NCBI GenBank assembly: GCA_905331475.1
Contig: CAJNYU010000016.1
Span: 1-64,000 of the forward strand
Direction of reading: 5' to 3'
From: Rotaria socialis
Lineage: Eukaryota > Rotifera > Eurotatoria > Philodinida > Philodinidae
DNA length: 64,000 bases
Both the position numbers and the translations under genes were made by a program. The notes beneath the pieces are model-generated. The model had not been told where the DNA came from and did not search any database. It was given only the letters and a program-made list of their open reading frames with translations. Shown here piece after piece: positions 11,041 to 22,416 of the stretch (positions are counted from its first letter, which is position 1; each line of letters starts with the position of its first letter).

Positions 11041-13153
11041 TTTTTTTAATGGATCACAGTCAGCGTTCAAATATCTCATCGTGAGAATCGAAAACGGTTT
11101 GTATGAAAGTTAGATGTGCTATTTCCATCTCGTATACCTAGTTGATACTACATAAGAGAATTTTATTGAATATTTATCTAAAATTCATTAATAAAAATAA
11201 TATCATTGCTCATATGTAATTCCTACTTTTAATATATAGAACTGTAGCATTCCATGATTTCTATTGAGTTAATAATTGTTTTAATTACTAATGACACACC
11301 AAATCTTGACTCGCTATCATTGAAAATAATAAGATAATGAGATGGCATCGACCGATAGAACTATTGAATGAAAAAGAGCCAGGGAATAAGATAAATCGCC
11401 ATCCTTATTTTGCTCTCTTTCATCAATAGAGATGTAAAAGAAATTATTTTCATAACGATATTAATAGTTAAGTGAGTCTTTAGTATCGTAAAAAGCAGCC
11501 CTCGATTTATTCGTACTCGAATCAATACATATGTTACATTTAGATACTTCTTTTTCAAACTATAATCTTTTCTGTGAGTGAAACACGCGCGTTTCTCATG
11601 TCTTTTAATCAAATGAACTAATTTTTTACATTTTCGCTTCACTCAGTGGTGTGATTGCAGTTACACCTTGACTAATTTTTGAATGCTAATAAAAGTCACA
11701 TGAAATATTAAGACTTATTCTATTTAAAACCCAATAAATGGTGCCAATCAATTACCTACTTGTGTGTGTGTGTGTGTATTTACGATTTCATTGCACATAG
11801 AAGATATAGAAACTCTCTTGAGGGTGTGATGTATCTTTTAACTGACAGCCCAGCCTTACGCATCATTATGTCATATTGCACACGAAGACTTACTGCAAGT
11901 TAACAATTCTCCGGTAAATTCATCTGATCGTCTGCATATTACTCTGAAGATTTCAGACGTTTAAGTTATTTTTGGATGCAGTAAGTTTTTGTGAATCAAG
12001 ATACGTTAGTAGACACATTAGCCGAAAATGAGAGATAAATAGAAGTGCGCATTGCAAAGATTTTATCATGTTTCATTATTGCTGTGGGACAAAAGTAAGA
12101 CTGACACCGACATTTGCATCCAGTTTTTGATTGCGATATGATACACGATCAAAATCGCTGTATTATCCAGGAGCTTAAAAATCCAACGCCTCGAGATACA
12201 GAAGTCATGGATCCAAATCCTTTTGTGATTATTCTAGTCTAAATGTCTCCGAAAATATGAGATCGAAGGTAGTGCATGTATTCGTTAATGGATTTGACAT
12301 ATCAATTGATCTCTTCAATGAATTCGAATAGATGGCGAAGGCTTGAATAATGCATTTTCCCGCAAAACAAAATGTAGTTTTACATAGTCGAATCATTTAT
12401 GATATTCATAATTTCTTTTTGCAAAGATTTTCAACAATGAAGAAGATTAATTCATACGTGTGCTCATCGGTCTTTCGCTTATTTTGCTTGCTCACGTGGT
12501 TCGACAAAATGATGAACAAAAGAGTAAGAAGTTCAGTTTCAAATTAATTGTTTTAACAAATAATTTTACGTATTTACTTTTTTTTACTAATATTTTAATA
12601 ATAATTTCCTCTTTAGATTAAATTTTGAAAATGTTAAATTCTTTTTTATATTTATGTTTTAAAATAAAAACATTTTTTTATGTACAATTTTTTTGATTGC
12701 TTTTTTAAGATAAACAAATTAGGTCGATTCAAAATTACTGTTAAATTTAAAATAAGCGATTTACGGTGGTTTACCTCTGGTTTTCGTAACATGAGAAGTT
12801 TACTGCCTGAGTCCTTGTTTATCATCAATTTTATTATTCACATCCACTGTTTCAATCTTATATTTTTTCCCTTCGTATTCATCTGGCTTCATTTCCGTGA
12901 CATGTACTAGTGTAAATATAATGATTTCGGAGAAAAAGCCAGTTTATAACGAATAGAAAAAAGAAATTATTTGCGTTACATTTTCTCCCTTCTCTGTTGA
13001 CAAAAATAAATATATGACATCATCCATATGGAAGAAAATATTTATTCAACTAGGTAACATGATGTCATGAAGAAATTTCCACTTGTTTCAGTAAAGAACA
13101 GCCGATAAAAGGCATATCATTTCTTGTTCACAAGCTATTCGAGTTAAAATACG
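11041..13153. other. Intergenic, no convincing gene
   Basis: Low-complexity AT-rich DNA with a short (TG)n microsatellite at about 11761-11777. Small open frames at 11361-11642 (minus) and 12350-12910 (plus) have no family features and unremarkable composition. A TATA-like GATAAAAGG at about 13104 lies close upstream of the next gene. Confidence 0.5.
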
Positions 13154-14011
13154 ATGGAAAAATTGAATGCCTTGGATAATGCCCTGAAACAATTGAATGG
13201 ATTGAATAGTGATCCGACGAAACGAGCTAATATAATTGAATACGTAAAATTAAAAGGAACTATCGCTGTTTTTGCCTATGCATCATTGATATGGAATCCT
13301 TTTGAGCATGTCGAAAAAATCATTCCTGATTGTTCGTTGACAGGTTATAGTAAAAGATTTTTATGCCAAGATGTCATTTATCGAGGCACAAAAGATTGTA
13401 TGGGCTTGACAATGGGCTTGAAACCATGTGAGAATAGTTTCGTTAAAGGTTATTTGCTAATATCTGGCATTGATCAATTGATTCCATTTATTGAAGCATT
13501 CGTTCATCGTGAAAGTCCAATCGATGTCGATGGTGTCAAAATGGATATTTATACATATGACTTTCTTCCTGTGCTAATGTCCGATGGGAATACTGTTGAA
13601 TGGGCACTAACTTGTGTTGTCAATTGCCTTAGTCAATTATACATACCAGTAACATTATCGATCGAACAACAAGCAGAGATCATAGGTCGATCTTACGGAA
13701 TCAATGGAACCAATTTTCAATATTTAAAAAATACTTTAAACACCTATCGAATATTAGCTTTGATTGATACATCTACAGAAGAAATGCAACAGTTATATGA
13801 TGCCGTTCTACTTTATCGACAGCAACTAATTGAAGAGGATCGTCAATGGCTTGAAGCATTCGATCAGTTGTCAACAAAAGACGAAAGACAACTAGCGATC
13901 GAATCACGAAAGACAAACCACATTCTAACAAAGCAACTCAAAGTATTTAGTGACACATGTTCGGTAGCACCTAAAATTATTCCTAAATACCATCGAATGC
14001 TTTCTGTCTAA
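13154..14011 (+). CDS. ChaC-type gamma-glutamylcyclotransferase
   Basis: An intact single-exon gene of 285 residues. ChaC enzymes split glutathione to 5-oxoproline and Cys-Gly in the cytosol. The fold is seen from residue 37: IAVFAYASLIWNP matches the substrate-binding loop YGSLIWNP of the family, but with Ala for Gly (residues 42-45 YASL). YRGTKDCMGLTMGL, the candidate catalytic Glu (HRES, residue 120), and GRSYGINGTNFQYL with a closing helix follow. Length exceeds the animal enzymes (about 180-220) because of an N-terminal leader of about 35 residues and a charged C-terminal tail of about 70. Lack of introns and a layout close to bacterial ChaC make transfer from bacteria conceivable, but this is inference. 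A polyadenylation signal AATAAA lies at about 14160. Confidence 0.85.
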   Translation: MEKLNALDNALKQLNGLNSDPTKRANIIEYVKLKGTIAVFAYASLIWNPFEHVEKIIPDCSLTGYSKRFLCQDVIYRGTKDCMGLTMGLKPCENSFVKGYLLISGIDQLIPFIEAFVHRESPIDVDGVKMDIYTYDFLPVLMSDGNTVEWALTCVVNCLSQLYIPVTLSIEQQAEIIGRSYGINGTNFQYLKNTLNTYRILALIDTSTEEMQQLYDAVLLYRQQLIEEDRQWLEAFDQLSTKDERQLAIESRKTNHILTKQLKVFSDTCSVAPKIIPKYHRMLSV

Positions 14012-14299
14012 TCTAGAACACTAGGTATCTCACTCCGCAATGATTCCGTTGATACATTCTCAATCGATCTGGAACATTACTCTATTCTTCTTTTATACAT
14101 AATAGATCTCTTGTACATATTATTTTATGTAATCTCATTTATTTTACTGTGAAAAAGCAATAAATTGACCATTGTGGTCGCATCACTATCTAAAAAAGTA
14201 AGCTGACGCTTTTTTATTATTATCGAACTTCATTGATGGAAGAGTAAGTGTGACATGGCACTGCGCATACTTCCTTCGTAGGAAAAAAAACGTTTTTCA

Positions 14300-14667
14300 C
14301 AATCATGGCTGCCCATATTTTAAATATGCCGAATATTAGGTAACGAGCAGTCAGAAAGATTTTTAATCGAACACGACTAAATGCCCCCCCGAAATCCATA
14401 AAGAGCCTGATAATTTTTATATGGACTCTGTTGCATCTACATTGTACCATCACAAAGTAAGTGGCTGAAGTCAAGGATCCCGAACCTGTTTTCGAAGATG
14501 TACCCCGAAGTGGTTGCCCATCGACTACAATCACCGATGAAATCATTGAAGTTTTTGAGCGTGTGTGTTTCTGTATCTATGAAGAACAACTCACAACCAA
14601 CAAATCGATAATATTTCTCTCAAATAAACACATATCTAAAGAAGCATTAAAGGATATTAGAAAATAA
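14300..14667 (+). mobile_element. mariner/Tc1-type transposase fragment
   Basis: The phrase WVAEVK followed by FEDVPRSGCPSTTITDEIIE matches the linker after the paired HTH domains of mariner transposases (usual form: LEDDPRSGRPSTATTDENIE). The upstream segment from about 14300 shows weak HTH similarity with stops, and the catalytic DDD/DDE region is absent. No terminal repeats were identified. It is an old fragment. Confidence 0.65.
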
Positions 14668-15130
14668 TATAGTGTATTCGATTATTATTGGTATCAATGA
14701 TAATGATCAAACATATTTCATTCAATATTTCTCAAGAACACCATAAAAAAAAACTAAATAATCTTTGTACAGTTTTGCTTTAAACGATGTGTTGCCATAG
14801 AAAGATCTGTTTCATTGACCAAAAAAAAAAAATTTTTTTAAACGTGTTTAACGAGTGGATAGTAATGCTCGACCTCACTCTCGTCATAAAGGGCGAGAGA
14901 AAGTAAAATAATGGTAATTAAAAAGACAATTGGACTAGTCTGTACGACTGACGTCAATACAAATACATGTGTTTTCTTCCAAGTCTTTCGTCGAGAGATA
15001 TGATTGATCAATATTTCTAACGGTCGTCCGGCTTTGTCACATTTTTATTTCCTTATATTTAGATATAAGTTCAGATATCATCCATTTTGCATCACATTAC
15101 TTAGAGCACCATACAAAAAACCATTTCAAA
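14668..15130. other. Spacer, no gene recognised
   Basis: AT-rich sequence with homopolymer A and T runs near 14820. Nothing further could be named. Confidence 0.45.
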
Positions 15131-16168
15131 GATGACCAATCTCATAAGAACAGAAGAAAAACATAAGAAAACATCTCATATCGATCAACAAGAACCTGAA
15201 GAATTCAGCGAAATAAACTTTAGCTTATTTATAGCTACTATAATATTACTGTTTTCACTTTAGAAGTAGCCCTTCATTCGAAGTTTGTATTCAAACCGAA
15301 ATGGGATGACCTCATTGGTCTTTTGAGAACCATTTTCGTCTTTATTATTATTAATATCGTTCTTTTTGAACCGATAAGAATGTGTATTTTACATCTTCGT
15401 ACTATCTCCAATGATGTCAGTACGGAGCATAGTAAAAATCACGAGCATAATTTCTCAAAATGGAGACTTTTCTTTATGTATCTCAATACATCCTTTGCTT
15501 CGTAATTGTTATCATTGGTTCCTGTATTATGTTCATATAAGTCGTACTCAATGCGCATATGCTTGCGCTTGTAACCGCATATATTTGTCGTGTTTGTGTA
15601 GATATCTTTTATGTTGAAGGTAAGTAGAAAAAAATATATCAATTATAATATCTAATAATGAACTCAAAACTCCCAGGAAAAAATGGCAAACTAAAACTAT
15701 CATTGAATTTATTATCATCAGTATCATGTCGTTAATGTGGTTCGTTATTATTGGTGAATTTGGCTATAGATTATTCGTTAATATCGATCCGATATCATTA
15801 AATGAAGTACGCAAACAGTTTTGAAATTTCTCTTATTCAATCATCAAATTATAGAAATTATTTTCATAGAAATTTTCATAATTACTAAACATCTCAAAGG
15901 CTAGATGCTCTTTTTTTGTGATTGCCATCTATATGATCAGGAAGTTACTATAACAATATCCGGCGCGTAGATGTCGATTAATTACAATGCGCTAGTGGAA
16001 GTTTTTGAAAATACTGAAATTGAGTTTTTTCGAAATATAGAGACAATTTTGAGAAGAACTTTTCTTATTCAATTTTAGAATCAATTCTTTCCTTATCGAC
16101 TTTCTATATTTGCAACACTTTGTTTTTCTTGTCTGGTATTTCCAATAATGTTAACTATGAAGAAATAA
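15131..16168 (+). pseudogene. Decayed multi-exon membrane-protein gene
   Basis: Several pieces in one direction look coding. From 15131 comes MTNLIRTEEKHKK and a hydrophobic stretch (LFIATIILLFSL). In another frame follows HSKFVFKPKWDDLIGLL with a membrane segment (FVFIIINIVLF). Then comes METFLYVSQYILCF with a further hydrophobic run that includes a stop, ending at donor GAAG/GTAAGT (15619). Exon 15677-15806 (KKWQTKTIIEFIIIS, WFVIIGEFGYRLF) and exon 16079-16168 (NQFFPYRLSIFATLCF, ending MKK) join in phase. The whole suggests four or more membrane spans. Frame changes upstream indicate decay. I do not recognise the family. Confidence 0.45.
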
Positions 16169-17085
16169 CTACACATTCTTGCCAAACACAACATAGATTT
16201 TGTTGTTATTTGTTAAAACTTTACCATGAAAAATAAATAAATACAAACTATTTTTCAATTTCTAGAACTATGCCAACTAATGGCTCATTAGCCTAACATA
16301 TATCACATTTATTGTAAATAATCAACAAAAATTTCATAAATGAGATTGCTAATTGAAAATTTTATTGGTGAAACGAAGTCATATTGCATGGAATCTCTAC
16401 TAATTTCTCCGAAAAGCAATGCTTGAATTTTGTTTCACATTATTTTGCCAAAGTGGTCTTGATGTCACTTCCAGAAACCAAGCGCGGCTATTCACTAATC
16501 CGTTAGATCTTTCAATATATGCGAAAAACGCAATTCTTTTAAGTTAACTTCGACACGAGTTTATAGAGAGACATAAAGAATTATTTGAGTCAAGAAATGT
16601 ACACTTATTTCACAAAGTTATATCAAATCGCGACAAAAATTCTTTTTTTTTCTTTCGTCCTGTTATTGACTTCGCGGGAAATTTATTTCTAAAGAAAACA
16701 AGTGCAACATTTTGATTACCATACTAAATTTTGTTAATGGAAGAGAGTGAATAATATCATGGGAAAACATATACGCAGGTAGAAAAACGATCGGATTTGA
16801 CAAAATAACGTGTATTGGTGCAATCGAGCCTGCTTATCTTTTCTTTTGAGAGAATAGAAACTACACTGGAGTATAACTGTATACTGAGTGCATAGACTAA
16901 TATCATGATTTACGCCACATTTTATTTTTGTGCTGTAGTGGAATGTTTGACAGGAAAGGTTTTTAAGAGCACTGGTTCTATTTTTTTACTTTCTCTTGCA
17001 TATTCAATACAGTTGTTGTTATCCACTGATGAGAAAATAAAATTATTGTTAATTCTTCCACAGTTATCACAGTAATTAATTTTGT
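16169..17085. other. Spacer, no gene recognised
   Basis: AT-rich DNA with stops in all frames. No repeat or RNA gene was recognised. Confidence 0.45.
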
Positions 17086-17483
17086 TATTACATAGAATTT
17101 TCTCACGTTTTCGATGACTGTACGATCACACGTTCTTCATTTTCCAAACGAGTTAATCTATTTTTGTTTTGATTATCTTTCATTTAACGAAATTTTTCTA
17201 ATTTCAACTCGCGTTTCACCTATCTGATTAACACTCACTGGGCTTCAATACAAATTGATAATGATCTAAGACAGTTCCAATTCAGATGTCTGCTGCAAAA
17301 CTTAAACTCATCTCAAATTGTCTATCTTCGATTGAGAACTTTGAAAATTTTCAATCTTTAAAGTTAAACCATGTCTCGCAACAATCGTTGCGTTCACTTA
17401 TTTCTAATCTTCATCAGCTACACCAATTAACAAAACTTGTTATTCTCGATAGTCCCGATGATGTGGGTGTTGATATTATTTAA
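17086..17483 (+). pseudogene. F-box/LRR family fragment
   Basis: An open segment (17286-17483) encodes LSSIENFENFQSLKLNH and LISNLHQLHQLTKLVI, the leucine-rich pattern of the same family as the genes at 8338 and 19692. Upstream sequence from about 17086 gives family-like scraps in other frames. No F-box and no clear exon borders were found, so it is an internal fragment or a decayed copy. Confidence 0.5.
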
Positions 17484-19691
17484 ATTCACATTCATACCCA
17501 CTCTCAAGAAGATGGTTTCCGATGATATTTATTTAATATTAGTTAAATTTTAAAAGTCAACGACATTTAAAGTGTATCTCGAATATTTTAAGATGAGACA
17601 GATGAGACAATGGTTGATTTGATTATCGAAACCCTGGTTCGATAAATGATCAAGTCATCTAGTTGAACATCATGAAAATAGGGTGTAAGTGTAAATGAAG
17701 AGAAGACACATCTACATACCGTTTTACCGCTAAAACTGATCCGGTTTTCGCAACATGGGTGGCTATTATGACCATCAAATCTATCAAACTTATTCATGCA
17801 ACTATAGCGTACTAAAAAGAAAAAAATTACATTTCAGCTTATAGAAGATTTAAGGTGTATGTATATAGATGTAAAACTCTTCTATGCGTCCACACCCCCG
17901 GATTAGTTCGAATTCTAAGAGAAATCAATCGTGTAGACGACTATTATCAAAACAATTCAAGAAATATAAACACCTATTCATTTCAACATGTGCTATCTTA
18001 TTATTACTTTTATTTCCTTTGATCATTTGATTCTTGCCTGACTGTATGACATCAGTTCAAGCCTTGATTATATTTAATTAGTGATTTTATTTCATTTGTT
18101 TCATCAACATTGACATTTCTTGTGTTTACTGCACTGTCGGTGTCACGACGTATTATAATCACACCCACACCCTATCCTTTGTAACATTGCTAAAAATTGT
18201 CCTCATTTAAATTATAAACATAAAGTTATCTATAAATATACTGGTTGATCTATTCTATGGCAAATTTTTTTAAAGATATATACTCTCTTGTGATCGTCAA
18301 TTCAAAACTAGTGAGTAAATAAGACGACACGTCAGTCATTTTATTTTGACTTCAAAATATAATTTCTACGACAAAAGTTATTAAACGCTGATAGTTTCTT
18401 TCTCATTGAAATCTTCATCAATTCAAATTTAAGAATAAGATAGGAAGTACTATATATGAAAACTGTCAAAAATCTATTTCTTCTCTAATTCGAAAGTACT
18501 GCATTTATACAAGAAGATAATGTCTCTCGAATGAATACAAACAGAATGAAGTAATATTATACGTAAGGTACTAGCAGATATTTCTAAGCGATTAGAGATC
18601 TTTGATACAGCTCGAAATTTTCCAACACGGTTAGAATAAATGTAAAAATATGATGAATGTAACATACAGAATATTCCTTTGTTGTTTAATTCAATAAAAA
18701 TAGAAGCAATATGTGACTTACTTTATATTAAATCTATTTTTATCTTGGACAAAACGATATCAAGTCTTAAACATCGAGTTAACGTTTAAATGAATCTTAT
18801 CGAACTAGATTATATAATTGTTTTTAATTATAAGAAATTATTGATTATTATTATCATATTTTATGAAGAATATGATGGTAATAAGCAGTAGGATATCCTG
18901 TAGTTCATTAGACGTTGAGTTGTCACGACAGTTTTTTTAATATTATTTATGTAAAAATATGGAATTGAAAATAAATTCGATGATGATCGAACAATTAGAT
19001 ATATTGAAGAACAGATTACAAAAATCTGAGATCAATAAATAACTGAACATCTACTTTCATGTTAGTCGATATTCTTGGTTTAATCTATTTTCTCATGACC
19101 TATTGGATAAGATTATTGTCTTGTTAAAGGTTAGTCAAGAGTTTTCTCAAATCAATTAAGGCTGATAGAAAAGAGTTATTCGAAATTGAAGACAGATAAG
19201 ACACGTTTTTTCATTCGTTTCTCATGTTAACATTCGAAGTACGAAAATTCAATATTTGAACAATTACTTTTGTCGATCTATTCAATAATTAGTAAAAATA
19301 CCTTTATCATCGTATTCTTTGAAATGAACATTTTTCAAGCGAAAAAATGTTTGAATTTATCATAAATACCTGAATCCGTTTTATTAAATCTAAAATCTGT
19401 TTTTACAAAATTAAATTTTTAAATACATATTTTTAGGAGAAAATGTTAACTGAAAAACCTTACTTTTTGTTTTTCGTTGATAGATTCTCGAAGAAAAAAA
19501 TAATAATAAATAAATTTTTTTTAATTCTAGGAAGAATTGAACAACTACATAACGAGTAAGACATTCGAGATGACTGGAAAAGTTGTCTTGCCTATTATAT
19601 TTCATTAGTCTTGATTTTTTTTCAGGGTCTATCAAAGTGCATCTAGTGTATTTTAATCTGCAAAGGCATTCGTCAATAAACCACAAATTAT
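17484..19691. other. Long AT-rich spacer
   Basis: No gene is supported. Minus-strand frames at 17588-17797, 18474-18665 and 19411-19725 are short and lack family features. Confidence 0.5.
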
Positions 19692-20015
19692 ATGGATATG
19701 AATAAAAGAAAATTTCAAGAGACATTCAATTCAACAGAATATGATGTTGAAAACCAAACAAAAATAATGACTCATCAAGATTCTACATTTCTTTTAACAT
19801 TACCCGTTGAGCTTGTTCATATGATTTTCGATAATCTGAGTGATTTTACAATTATCTGTTCATTTCGGCAAGTGTGTACACGACTGAATATGATTATGGA
19901 TACTTATCCTCCATATCAGGTAAGTGAAGGTAGCATTTTCAACAGTTCATATATTTTTTCATTTCCAGGACGAATTAAATTCATAGTTGATTTCATAATA
20001 GTAATAGTTCGTTGA
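19692..20015 (+). pseudogene. F-box gene, first exon only
   Basis: The exon (19692-19919) encodes a leader and the F-box LLTLPVELVHMIFDNLSDFT followed by FRQVCTRLNMIMDTYPPYQ. It ends at a good donor, CAG/GTAAGT. A candidate acceptor (TTCCAG, about 19968) opens onto sequence with early stops, and an LTR-like insertion follows. The rest of the gene was not found, so it is best read as a broken member of the local F-box family. Confidence 0.6.
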
Positions 20016-20076
20016 TAAGATTCTATCATTATGCAAAGAAAAGAATCGTGCAGATGCATTCAATAGAATATCATAG

Positions 20077-20469
20077 TGTAACGAACAACTTGATTGGAGT
20101 AGCTTGTGCCACTCTCAGCAAAGATGTTTATTAGGCTACTTCAAGTTATCCAGAGTGTAACGACAAAACTAGAGAGTGTCGCCTACGCCCGTCGGCATGA
20201 TGGTGTATTGTGTCATCTGACATCTCCAGAGTGTCACAACTTCATACATAACGCACGTATATATAGGAGAGAGATACATTAGAACAATGGAAAGAGAACA
20301 GAAAGAGAAGGAAGGAGAATCATCGAAGCGTGCCATCAATATCGGCACACATATAATGCATCTTGTTGATTTGAAGGAATTTTATACTTCTCGGATTTCA
20401 AGCAATCGAGACGTTTACAGAATAAACCAAATTGAAACTACAGTAATTCCGATTCTACAAATTGAAACA
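20077..20469 (+). mobile_element. Possible solo LTR (family unknown)
   Basis: About 393 bp beginning TGTAACGAAC and ending TTGAAACA, with a TATATATAGG box near the middle and an AATAAA further on, the order expected in an LTR. The words AGTGTAACGA and AGTGTCAC recur in the first half. No target duplication or internal element was seen. It lies inside the decayed F-box gene. The call is tentative; if right, it is an old solo copy. Confidence 0.25.
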
Positions 20470-20955
20470 TAAAATAATATATAAGGATGACTAGGTTATC
20501 GTGGCCAGATCCTTCTATCAAATTTCCGAATATTTTTCAAATGATTCAATTGGCTGTCAAAAGTGACTTTGGCGAAATAGGACTTGATGTAGTTCATAAG
20601 AATGCCTCCAGAAGGGAACCATAGCTCAAGCGTTCAGCTTATCGTCGGTATACCATAGTCGCTCACGAGGAATTCTTGGATCATAATGCTTCTGTACTGA
20701 AATTGAAAACAGTGAAAGGACGGAGGCGCATAAGTAGTCAAATCGGCCCATTTTTTTTCTCCGTCATAGACAGTATCGAAAAACTACACAGAACGTTGCA
20801 GAAAAACGAGCTGATCATTTTGATACTAAATTCATACAGCTTCAGTGAAACTTAATCTACCTTCTTCCTAGCACGATAAACACAAACAATCGACCGACAT
20901 ATGTCAGAAGAGATCGATGATAATTATTGAAAAAAACTTTTACTTAAACATCGTA
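20470..20955. other. Spacer before tandem repeat
   Basis: No gene was recognised; weak resemblance to the downstream 178-bp repeat cannot be excluded. Confidence 0.35.
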
Positions 20956-21375
20956 AAATATCTCATTAGATAGAGTTTAAAAAATTCTACAAAATGGCAG
21001 TATTTTTCAGTGAAAAAGGTGATGACCGTTATGTGATGAAAGAGGCAATATTGCAGATATCCTATGAAAGTTACTAGTATTCAGCCATTAGTTGACCATA
21101 GGAAAACGACCATACTTTCTTGCTTCAAACTGAGTCATATATCACTAAATAGAGCTTAAAAAGCACTACAAAATCATACCATTTCTGCGTAAAAAAAGGA
21201 TGGCCACTATGTGACGATAAGGGTGATACTGCGGAAAGCCTATCAGAATTATCAGCACTGAACCTCGGATTCTCCAAAGGAAAAAGAACATACTTTCTTG
21301 CTATAAATTGATTCATATCTCATTGAATACAGCTTGAAAAACACCAGAAAATACTGTTATTTCTGAGACGCACAG
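20956..21375. repeat. Tandem repeat, unit about 178 bp, about 2.3 copies
   Basis: Landmarks recur at constant spacing. ATCTCATTAGATAGAG-like blocks start at about 20961, 21140 and 21318. TGATGACC..TATGTGA-like blocks at about 21020 and 21203 and CATACTTTCTTGCT blocks at about 21112 and 21290 also repeat. Copies differ at perhaps a quarter of positions. The length is nucleosome-sized, as in many satellites. Confidence 0.75.
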
Positions 21376-21696
21376 GCTGCGTAACTTCCACCGATAATCT
21401 CCCAACTCACACGGTTAACAGCCGTAATCAAGCTGAAACTTTCATTAATTGAAGGTGTCATTACTCTAAGAGGTACCATAGAAAAATCCATAAGATGTGA
21501 ACCATTCAAGGCACAAATAAATTATAAATAAAAAAAAATCCATAAGAAAAATTTGCTGGTATCACGATTTTTCTTACACCACAAAATATCACCTTTCGAC
21601 GAAAAATGATCATTTTCTTCATTTTGTGGTACTACTGTTTTTCCTTTACTTAACCCTACGATTCGAAATTGATATACCGGTATAAAGTGCTAAGTT

Positions 21697-22200
21697 TAGT
21701 GATGGGCCGTAAGACGTAAAAGGTGTTATACGTTTCGTTATCGTATCGTCGTATGTCACGACAGAACAGAAAGGAAATATCGTATAGTTACGTACTGAAC
21801 GTAACAAAAAAAGACAGAACTCAAGAAAATACGTATAATTGCGGCGGAACGAAAATTGTACGTAAGAATTACGTAATGATTTATATTGAGGAAGAAAATA
21901 TTCGATTTTGTGATTATGTTCACCATATTCAGTTGTAATAGATCCTTGACTTTTTCAATGGACTAGTCTATATTATTTATAGTTTCAAGTTCATAAATTT
22001 ATTTATGTCAGCTTCAAAGTTCAAATGACTTAGCAGTAAAAAAATAAAACAAAACTATGAATATATTAAAGTACATATGACTAACTTAATCTACATTTTT
22101 CGGTAAATTTTTGTTGAGAAATAATAAAACATCAGTATTTTCAGGTGTTAATCGAGAACGTCGATCTGATGTTAAATAACCTCTCGAGCTTTATAATTCT
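21697..22200 (-). mobile_element. Second hAT remnant with C-terminal dimerisation segment
   Basis: On the minus strand, positions 22194-22091 read SSRGYLTSDRRSRLTPENTD followed by VLLFLNKNLP, the end of the hAT dimerisation domain (usual form: SxxRSRLSPENVxMLxFLNKNL). The 3' end of the element is probably TAGTGATGGGCC at 21697, a hAT-style terminus. Between them, 21710-21870 is crowded with TACGTA/TTACGTA words. The remainder of the transposase is absent before the dynamin gene begins. Confidence 0.65.
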
Positions 22201-22416
22201 TCAAAGATCTGCACATCTCATAATTGAAATACTTTATGTGTGAGTTACTCTACTGAATCTTTATTTCCACTAAGAAAAAAAATCGACACTATTCATATTT
22301 TTCAATAATCATTTTGAAAATGAAAATAGGCCTTCCAGTTTAATTAAAGTGTTCCTCTACTCTTCATTGATTTAAATCAATAAGCATATTAGTTCAGAGT
22401 ACTGCCACAAGTCCCT

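Noticed and set aside
11361-11642. Minus-strand frame of 93 residues
   Set aside because: Biased to Lys, Ile and Phe from AT-rich DNA, with no motif, no splice context and no family.
12350-12910. Two small plus-strand frames
   Set aside because: Low-complexity, Phe-rich, with no domain or neighbour support.
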